Shown piece by piece: positions 7,005 through 12,050 of a stretch of DNA of 14,457 nucleotides (position 1 is its first letter; each line of letters starts with the position of its first letter). The notes beneath the pieces were generated by a model. It saw only the letters and a program-made list of their open reading frames with translations. It did no database searches and was not told the DNA's origin. The position numbers and the translations under genes were made by a program. The stretch comes from Chthoniobacterales bacterium. Its GTDB lineage: Bacteria > Verrucomicrobiota > Verrucomicrobiia > Chthoniobacterales > UBA10450. The stretch is taken from positions 1 through 14,457 of the forward strand of contig JACCTI010000419.1 of assembly GCA_013812515.1 (NCBI GenBank), in the 5' to 3' direction.

Positions 7005-7646
7005 GTGAACCAAGAACTACTCTCCCAAATCGGCCGCACTCAACGGCTCGAAATTTTAAACATCCTGAAACGGACAAAAGGGCTTTCTGTCAATGAGCTC
7101 GTTGCAAAATTGGGGATGAGCTACATGGGCATCAAACAGCACTGCCTCACGCTCGAACGCGACGGTTATCTCGACACCTGGCGCCGGCCGCAGAAGATGG
7201 GCCGTCCGGAAATGGTCTACCGTCTGACGCGTCGCACACACGATCTCTTCCCGTGCGATAGCAATGACTTAACCCTTCAGCTTCTCAGTTCCAGTAAGGA
7301 GATCTACGGACCGAATGCGCCCGAGAAGCTGCTTTTCCATGTTTTCCAGCGGCAAACCGAAGCCCTGAAGGCAAGAGTGAACGCCGACACCGTGGAGGAG
7401 CGCGCCAAGGAGCTCGTCAAAATGCGCGAGACCGAGGGGTTCATGTCCCAGGTTGTGACGGACGACAAAGATGGCGGGCCGCAGATTCTGGAGTGTCATT
7501 CTCCGATCATGAATCTGCTCGACGAATACCCGATCATCGCGCGCTTCGAACAGGATATGGTGGAGGGAGTGCTCGCGACTCCCGTGCGCCGCGAAGAGAC
7601 TCGCACGTCGGGTCTTTACGAGTGCGCGTTCTTCTTCGCGCTTTGA
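7005..7646 (+). CDS. Winged-helix transcriptional regulator, ArsR/SufR-like (COG2345 type)
   Basis: A 213-aa protein. The N-terminal winged helix covers helices at about 14-26, 28-37 and 39-52 (LSVNELVAKLGMSYMGIKQH) and a wing ending RRPQKMGRPEMVYRLT (60-75). The GRPxxxYxLT pattern is typical of the COG2345 predicted regulators that include the iron-sulfur sensor SufR. The C-terminal part has LECHSPI (162-168) and YECAFFF (205-211), which recall the C-terminal Cys region of SufR. Only Cys164 and Cys207 are in that area, so cluster binding is doubtful. The start is GTG at 7005, with an AGAAGAA stretch upstream; an ATG at 6986 opens only a four-codon frame ending in TAA. It lies 92 bp after the degenerate ABC ATPase gene and before glgE. 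No suf genes are nearby. The ligand and target genes are unknown. Confidence 0.8.
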   Translation: MNQELLSQIGRTQRLEILNILKRTKGLSVNELVAKLGMSYMGIKQHCLTLERDGYLDTWRRPQKMGRPEMVYRLTRRTHDLFPCDSNDLTLQLLSSSKEIYGPNAPEKLLFHVFQRQTEALKARVNADTVEERAKELVKMRETEGFMSQVVTDDKDGGPQILECHSPIMNLLDEYPIIARFEQDMVEGVLATPVRREETRTSGLYECAFFFAL

Positions 7647-7651
7647 TTAGG

Positions 7652-7720
7652 GCAGTGCTTGGGTCAAGCACCGGGCGCGCCGTGGAGTTGTAGCGGTGCT
7701 TGTCAAGCACCGGGCTCGCC
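7652..7720 (+). repeat. Two direct copies of a palindromic repeat between the regulator and glgE
   Basis: Two near-identical units (7652-7681 and 7693-7720) share GTGCTTG, a short centre, then CAAGCACCGGGC and CGCC. In each, GTGCTTG and CAAGCAC form an inverted repeat (7655-7671 with 3-nt centre GGT; 7696-7710 with 1-nt centre). The second extends to 9-bp arms (7694-7712). The second copy also lacks two G at the centre. They resemble dispersed REP-type elements. They could fold into stem-loops acting as a weak terminator after the regulator, but no T-run follows. Confidence 0.75.
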
Positions 7721-7774
7721 GCTGCGCGGACATTTCGCTTTCGCGGCCTCGTAACTGCGCTTGAATGATGCCGA

Positions 7775-9763
7775 ATGCTCCGGGCCTTTCCGACCGCGGT
7801 GATCGAGAATCTTCAACCGCTGGTCGACAATGGCCGCTATCCGATCAAGCGCGTCGTCGGCGAGGACCTTGTCGTCGAGGCTGACGTTTTCAAGGATGGT
7901 CACGACGTGGTCGCGGCCGTTCTGAAGTGGCGCAGGCTGGGCGAAGCGCCCTGGCATGAGACGGCCATGACGCACCTGGGGAACGATCGCTGGCGCGGCG
8001 TCTGTTCGCTCTACGAGAACGCGATTTACGAATACACCGTCGAAGCGTGGACCGATGTTTTTGCGGGTTGGCAGCACGAGTTCGCCGCAAAGTTCGAAGC
8101 CGGCATCGCCAACCTGCAAAGCGAAACGCTGGAAGGCGCGGCGCTGCTCGACGAGGCGGCGGAACGTGCCGGCGATTCCGCGGACGCTCACCGGCTGCGG
8201 GAGCTGGCCGAGAGCATCCGCGCGAGCGACCATGCGCAGGTCGACGCGATCGCGCATAGGGGCGAGCTCGAAGTCCTGATGTCTACCTATTCCAATCGCT
8301 CCAACGCCACGCAATACGCGCCACCACCGCAGGTCATCGTGGACCGCGTCGAGGCGCGCACCGCTGCCTGGTACGAGTTTTTCCCGCGCTCCGCGGAAGG
8401 TCGCGGCGACCAGGGTTCCACCTTTCGCGACTGCCTCGCGCGGGTGGAGGACGCGAAGGCGATGGGATTCAATGTCATTTATTTTCCGCCGATTCACCCG
8501 ATCGGCTTTGCCAACCGCAAAGGTCGCAACAACTCCGTGACAGGCGACGAAGGCGAGCCCGGCGTTCCCTACGCCATCGGCAACCGGCACATTGGCGCGC
8601 CGAACGGTGGTGGACACAAGGATGTCGAGCCCTCGTTAGGCACCCTCGAGGATTTCGATTGGCTGCAGCGGGAAATCCGCGCCCGCGGCCTGGAGATTGC
8701 GCTCGATTTTGCGATCAATTGCTCACCCGATCACCCTTACGTCGCGGAACATCCGGAGTGGTTCTACCAGCGCCCGGACGGCACGATCAAATACGCCGAG
8801 AACCCTCCGAAAAAATACGAGGACATTTACCCGCTGAATTTTCACTGCGCGAACTGGCAGGAACTCTGGGAGGAAATGACAAGCATCATTCTCTTCTGGG
8901 CCGAGCGGGGTGTGCGCACCTTCCGGGTCGATAACCCGCACACCAAGCCGGTGCCGTTCTGGCAATACCTGATCACGCGCGTGCGCGATCGCTTTCCCGA
9001 CATCATCTTCCTCTCCGAAGCCTTCACGAAACCAAAGATGATGAAGACGCTGGCCAAGGCCGGTTTTTCCGAAAGCTATACTTACTTCACCTGGCGCGAA
9101 TCGAAGCACGAACTCACCGACTATTTCACTGAGCTGACGCAGACCGAAATGCGCGAATACTTCCGCGGCAACCTTTGGCCAAATACGCCTGACATTCTGC
9201 CATTGCATCTTCAGGAAGGCGGCCGGCCGGCATTCATGATCCGCGCCGTGCTCGCGACCACGCTCTCGAGTGTCTACGGCATCTACAGCGGGTTCGAATT
9301 ATGCGAGAATGCCGCCCTTCCCAGCCGCGAGGAGTATCTCGACTCGGAAAAGTATCAGTGGAAAGAGCGTGACTGGGACGCGCCCGGCAACATTAAGGAC
9401 TGGATCACGCGCCTCAACCGTATCCGGCGCGAGAACCGGGCGCTCCATCTCTACGATAACCTCCGTTTCTACTCGGCAGACAACGAGAACATCCTGGTCT
9501 ACGGCAAAATGACGCTGGCCCGGGACAATATCATTCTTGTCGTCGTGAACCTCGACGCGTTCCTTGTACAAAGCTCGTTTATCCATCTCCCGCTGCCGGA
9601 GTTTGGTTTGTCGGAGAGCGAAGCCTACCAGGTGCATGATCTATTAACGGATGCCCGTTATACGTGGCACGGCAGCCGCAACTACGTCGAACTCGACCCA
9701 AGCACGCAGCCCGCGCACATCTTCCGTGTTCGCCGCCCGCTCGGAGACGGTCGTTTTGCATAG
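7775..9763 (+). CDS. glgE: Alpha-1,4-glucan:maltose-1-phosphate maltosyltransferase GlgE
   Basis: A 662-aa GH13_3 enzyme of expected length. It has an N-terminal beta-sandwich (about 8-110, starting near VIENLQPLVDNGRYPIKR), a helical dimerisation segment (about 115-175), the TIM barrel (about 185-560) and a C-terminal beta domain. Diagnostic segments are YFPPIHPIG (236-244), KYAENPPKKYEDIYPL (339-354), FRVDNPHTKP (383-392) with nucleophile Asp386, FLSEAFTKPKMM (412-423) with acid/base Glu415, and WPNTPDIL (468-475) with Asp473. The spacing agrees with Asp394, Glu423 and Asp480 of Streptomyces GlgE. It transfers maltosyl units from maltose-1-phosphate to glycogen-like alpha-glucan in the cytoplasm. 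TreS, maltokinase and GlgB, often adjacent in actinobacteria, are not in this window. The ATG at 7775 has no clear ribosome-binding site and follows the repeat pair. Confidence 0.96.
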   Translation: MLRAFPTAVIENLQPLVDNGRYPIKRVVGEDLVVEADVFKDGHDVVAAVLKWRRLGEAPWHETAMTHLGNDRWRGVCSLYENAIYEYTVEAWTDVFAGWQHEFAAKFEAGIANLQSETLEGAALLDEAAERAGDSADAHRLRELAESIRASDHAQVDAIAHRGELEVLMSTYSNRSNATQYAPPPQVIVDRVEARTAAWYEFFPRSAEGRGDQGSTFRDCLARVEDAKAMGFNVIYFPPIHPIGFANRKGRNNSVTGDEGEPGVPYAIGNRHIGAPNGGGHKDVEPSLGTLEDFDWLQREIRARGLEIALDFAINCSPDHPYVAEHPEWFYQRPDGTIKYAENPPKKYEDIYPLNFHCANWQELWEEMTSIILFWAERGVRTFRVDNPHTKPVPFWQYLITRVRDRFPDIIFLSEAFTKPKMMKTLAKAGFSESYTYFTWRESKHELTDYFTELTQTEMREYFRGNLWPNTPDILPLHLQEGGRPAFMIRAVLATTLSSVYGIYSGFELCENAALPSREEYLDSEKYQWKERDWDAPGNIKDWITRLNRIRRENRALHLYDNLRFYSADNENILVYGKMTLARDNIILVVVNLDAFLVQSSFIHLPLPEFGLSESEAYQVHDLLTDARYTWHGSRNYVELDPSTQPAHIFRVRRPLGDGRFA

Positions 9764-10116
9764 GCGCAGCTCGGGACGGGAGTGCTTGTGCGGAAGTTGG
9801 TTGGCGATCGCGAAACAGAATCGCCGCGGAACGATCCTTAATTCTAGCGCGATCGAGAAAGTGGTGTTCCGGCAACGTTGTCGCCGGGGGGCGTTGACCC
9901 CGGCCCGCGCGGACTCGTCACTCCAACGCCCGGTCGCTATAATCAGATGTCGGCTCTTTATCGTCGGGGAAGGGCCGAGTCTGTCCGGCCGGCAGGACGT
10001 TGGTCGACGGACCCGCAGATATCCAGATGCTTAACGGGCGAATGAAATGACTACTGGCAAACCACAGCTCTTCCATTGCAAGCAGAGTTCAATGAGGCGC
10101 AGCGTTCCCCAACTGA
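9764..10116. other. Intergenic stretch after glgE with no convincing gene
   Basis: Short open frames cross this stretch but none has protein-like composition, and the longest begins inside glgE. It holds a GC-rich hairpin (GCCGGGG 9883-9889, 8-nt loop, CCCCGGC 9898-9904) without a T-run, which may end the glgE transcript. A possible promoter at 9915-9943 is listed separately. Nothing else was recognised. Confidence 0.5.
9915..9943 (+). promoter_or_regulatory. Possible sigma-70 promoter with perfect -10 box
   Basis: TATAAT (9938-9943) matches the -10 consensus exactly, and TCGTCA (9915-9920, 4 of 6) lies 17 nt upstream. It faces the small degraded ORF at 10117-10654 and comes right after the 9883-9904 hairpin. 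It may be a relic promoter of that gene. Strength and use are unknown. Confidence 0.4.
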
Positions 10117-10254
10117 TGGACGAGAAAGCGTCCTTTGGCCGAGGCGGAATCCGTAGACAAGTTTTACTACCGGGTAACGCCGTATTCGAGTGCAGAGTAT
10201 TCTAACTGGTTCGAGAAGTTTTGTGATCGAAGTAGACGCGGCGAAAAAGGCTGA
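10117..10254 (+). pseudogene. Upstream fragment of a frameshifted small gene
   Basis: In the frame that ends with TGA at 10252-10254, codons from about 10138 read AEAESVDKFYYRVTPYSS and then AEYSNWFEKF, which looks like real protein sequence. The frame then loses sense. The downstream ORF continues sensibly one base out of frame from FVIEVDAA. Removing one T from the TTTT run at 10219-10222 would join them. No ATG or GTG start precedes the fragment in frame after the TGA at 10114-10116, so the 5' end also looks broken. This may be a decaying gene, or a sequencing or assembly error in a homopolymer. Confidence 0.4.
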
Positions 10255-10654
10255 AATCGACGCCATCTTCGCGCAGGCGCCAGTCTTCTTTGATGGCCAG
10301 ATCGCCGCTGGGAGCGTTCCTTATAATCGGAACTACTACGCGCCAGGCCAGCAGGTCTGGAACTGGCACTTCACCTCTATTGGTAGACTTTATAGCGCAG
10401 ATCTTTATCCGTTCTATGGCCCACCTGAAACGTCGGCCAAACGGGAATCAAATCCTTCAGACATTGCTGCGAATCCACAGCAGTGGATTGCCACAAATGG
10501 GAACTACTACTTCCCTACCGGACACCTCATTCTGGGCGGGCCAATTGATCCGCAGCGACCAAAGTCTCTAGCGAGCAGTCAGACGGCATTCGCACGGAGC
10601 AGCGACAAATGTCGCATCCGTGTCGATCCGTGGCTGAGCATTCCGCCAGCGTAG
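10190..10654 (+). CDS. Hypothetical protein, probably the 3' part of a frameshifted gene
   Basis: A 154-aa frame from a GTG at 10190. Residues from about 11 onward look genuine: FVIEVDAAKKAEIDAIFAQA, then GQIAAGSVPYNRNYY, VWNWHFTSIGR and NYYFPTGHLILGGPID. It is rich in Tyr and Trp, without signal peptide or membrane helix, and less GC-rich than its neighbours. I do not recognise the family. The opening strand-helix layout and the SVPYN...WNWHF pattern faintly recall BP74-type domains, a weak impression only. The first ten residues are probably not native, because the frame upstream matches better after a one-base shift near 10219-10222. The last 30 residues cross a palindromic repeat (10593-10622), so the native end may be lost too. 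No partner gene is evident. Confidence 0.45.
   Translation: MQSILTGSRSFVIEVDAAKKAEIDAIFAQAPVFFDGQIAAGSVPYNRNYYAPGQQVWNWHFTSIGRLYSADLYPFYGPPETSAKRESNPSDIAANPQQWIATNGNYYFPTGHLILGGPIDPQRPKSLASSQTAFARSSDKCRIRVDPWLSIPPA
10593..10622. repeat. Palindromic hairpin repeat at the end of the hypothetical ORF
   Basis: Outer arms CACGGA (10593-10598) and TCCGTG (10617-10622) enclose inner arms GCGACA (10602-10607) and TGTCGC (10610-10615). The internal loop is unequal (3 nt and 1 nt) and the tip is AA. The element resembles a dispersed REP-like unit and lies inside the 3' end of the small ORF, which suggests that end is not native. Confidence 0.55.
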
Positions 10655-10736
10655 GCGAAGCAACCGGTTCACCTCGTCCTTCGCGCGGATTTCTTCTGAA
10701 CGGCTGATTCACACCGCTGTCTCTTCTGCGGTGCTG

Positions 10737-10765
10737 TTGCGTCCGCAATCGCAGCTGCCTATGAT
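10737..10765 (+). promoter_or_regulatory. Possible sigma-70 promoter of exbB
   Basis: TATGAT (10760-10765, 5 of 6) follows TTGCGT (10737-10742, first three bases matching) at 17 nt. Transcription would begin around 10772, only about 9 nt before the exbB ATG, so the mRNA would be nearly leaderless. The -35 is weak. Confidence 0.35.
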
Positions 10766-10780
10766 ACTTCCATTCACGGG

Positions 10781-11557
10781 ATGAAACGTCTCCTTTCGCT
10801 GCTCGCCGCGCTGGCGAGTGCAACTCCTCTCTTTGCGCAGAGTCCCGCGCCCGCCGCGGCTTTGGCTCCTGATTTGCCGCGCTCCACTTCCATTCTCGAC
10901 GCCATGATTGCGGCTGGGCCGATCATGATCCCGCTCCTCGCACTCTCGATCTTCTCGGTCATGCTCGTGATCGTGTACTTCCTCACGATCCGGCGCGGTG
11001 CGGTGGTCTCGAACGGCTACATGGCCACGGCCGATGCCCTCCTCCGCAAACGCGATTATCTCGGCCTGCTTGCGGTTTCCAACCGGCATGGCGAAGCGAT
11101 CGCGCGTGTCGTGCAAAGGGTGCTCGAATTCACAACGAAAAATCCCAATGCCGATTTCCAGCAGGTCCGCGAAATTGCGGAAACTGAAGGCACCCGCGTC
11201 GCGTCTTCTTTGAACAACAAGGTCATCTACCTTGCGGATATTGGCATGCTCGCGCCGCTCATCGGCTTGTTAGGCACGGTCATCGGCATCATTCGCTCTT
11301 TCGGCGCGCTCGGCGCGGACCTCGGCACCGCGCGTTATGCACTGCTCTCGAAAGGCATCAGCGAGGCGCTGATCAATACGTCAGCAGGCCTCGCCATCGG
11401 CATCCCGGCCATGATCTTTTACGCCTTTTTCCGCGGGCGCGCCCAACGTTTGATCTCTGATCTGGAATCCGCGGTAACTCACGTTCTTGCTTTGCTCTCC
11501 GTGCAGTACAACAAGAAACCGGAACGCGCGCGGGCTCTGGTCGAGGATGAATTCTGA
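10781..11557 (+). CDS. exbB: ExbB/TolQ/MotA-family proton channel protein with cleavable signal peptide
   Basis: A 258-aa inner-membrane protein. It begins with a signal peptide (MKRLLSLLAALASATPLFA, probable cut before Gln20), then an Ala/Pro-rich stretch. Membrane helices are at about 47-69, 152-174 and 193-216. The family region MLAPLIGLLGTVIGII (156-171) and ISEALINTSAGLAIGIPA (193-210) form the MotA_ExbB domain. With ExbD it forms a proton-driven motor that powers outer-membrane uptake (TonB) or envelope functions (Tol). E. coli ExbB has no cleaved signal peptide, so the N-terminal extension is a notable variant. exbD follows after an 85-bp gap containing a palindromic repeat. Whether it works as ExbB or TolQ cannot be told from sequence. 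Confidence 0.92.
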   Translation: MKRLLSLLAALASATPLFAQSPAPAAALAPDLPRSTSILDAMIAAGPIMIPLLALSIFSVMLVIVYFLTIRRGAVVSNGYMATADALLRKRDYLGLLAVSNRHGEAIARVVQRVLEFTTKNPNADFQQVREIAETEGTRVASSLNNKVIYLADIGMLAPLIGLLGTVIGIIRSFGALGADLGTARYALLSKGISEALINTSAGLAIGIPAMIFYAFFRGRAQRLISDLESAVTHVLALLSVQYNKKPERARALVEDEF

Positions 11558-11565
11558 TGCTCGCT

Positions 11566-11625
11566 TTGTAGGGCGTTTCTGTGAAACGCCATCGCCCTTC
11601 GGCGTCTGACACAGACGCCCTACAA
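11566..11625. repeat. Two-unit palindromic (BIME-like) repeat between exbB and exbD
   Basis: Two 25-nt units face each other (11566-11590 and, inverted, 11601-11625), matching at about 21 of 25 positions when one is reverse-complemented. Each forms a hairpin with 8-bp arms and a 3-nt loop: GGCGTTTC/GAAACGCC (11572-11590) and GGCGTCTG/CAGACGCC (11601-11619). The outer ends TTGTAGGGCGT and ACGCCCTACAA are perfect 11-bp inverted repeats, so the whole 60 nt could also fold as one structure. It fills most of the exbB-exbD gap and could affect mRNA stability or the ratio of the two proteins. Confidence 0.8.
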
Positions 11626-11642
11626 TCAGAGGCCACCGCATC

Positions 11643-12050
11643 ATGAACTTGCGCCGCCACGCCGCTCCGCATCATCCGGGCATTCAGCTTGCTCCCCTGG
11701 TTGATGTTCTTTTGCTCTTGCTCATCTTTTTTTTGATGACCTGGAATGCTGCTCGAAATGAGAACGAGCTCGACGTCAAGGTTCCAAAGGCCAGTTCCGC
11801 CAAGGAGAAGAGCGCGCCGATCGGTGACGTGGTCGTGAACGTGAAGGCGGATGGCAATGTCGTGGTGAATCGCCGAACCCTGAGCGGCCCTGAGCTGGGT
11901 GAGATGCTGAAGGCTCTGGTCCAACTCGACGCCGAGCAGGCGGTGGTGATCCGCGGCGATGAGACCGGCGCTTACAAGAACGTCGTCGGCGTACTGAATG
12001 TTTGCAGCGAGGCAGGCGTGACGAACGTTGCCTTCGCGACCGCAAAATGA
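11643..12050 (+). CDS. exbD: ExbD/TolR-family biopolymer transport protein
   Basis: A 135-aa protein of normal ExbD length. A short basic cytoplasmic N-terminus (MNLRRHAAPHHPG) leads into one membrane helix at about 15-34 (IQLAPLVDVLLLLLIFFLMT). It contains the conserved proton-carrying Asp21 in the family motif PLVDV. The periplasmic part follows, with the typical GDVVVNVKADGNVVVN strand pattern (61-76), VVIRGDE (101-107) and a final helix and strand (VTNVAFAT). It pairs with ExbB in a proton-motive-force-driven motor. AGAGG lies about 10 nt before the ATG. Its stop overlaps the next start as ATGA, so the TPR protein is probably translationally coupled to it. Confidence 0.93.
   Translation: MNLRRHAAPHHPGIQLAPLVDVLLLLLIFFLMTWNAARNENELDVKVPKASSAKEKSAPIGDVVVNVKADGNVVVNRRTLSGPELGEMLKALVQLDAEQAVVIRGDETGAYKNVVGVLNVCSEAGVTNVAFATAK

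Noticed and set aside
7703..8617. 304-codon minus-strand open frame opposite glgE
   Set aside because: It is the mirror of a high-GC gene with strong family motifs on the plus strand and has no recognisable protein features of its own.
9651..10034. 127-codon plus-strand frame at the end of glgE
   Set aside because: It starts inside glgE out of frame and its translation is Arg/Ser-rich with no motif.
10203..10216. GGTTCGA resembling a tRNA T-loop
   Set aside because: There is no acceptor stem, D-arm or anticodon arm at the right distances; it is part of the protein-like fragment.
11574..11588. GTTTC-TGT-GAAAC resembling parS
   Set aside because: The centre is three bases instead of the ACGT core, and it is fully explained as one arm pair of the two-unit palindromic repeat.
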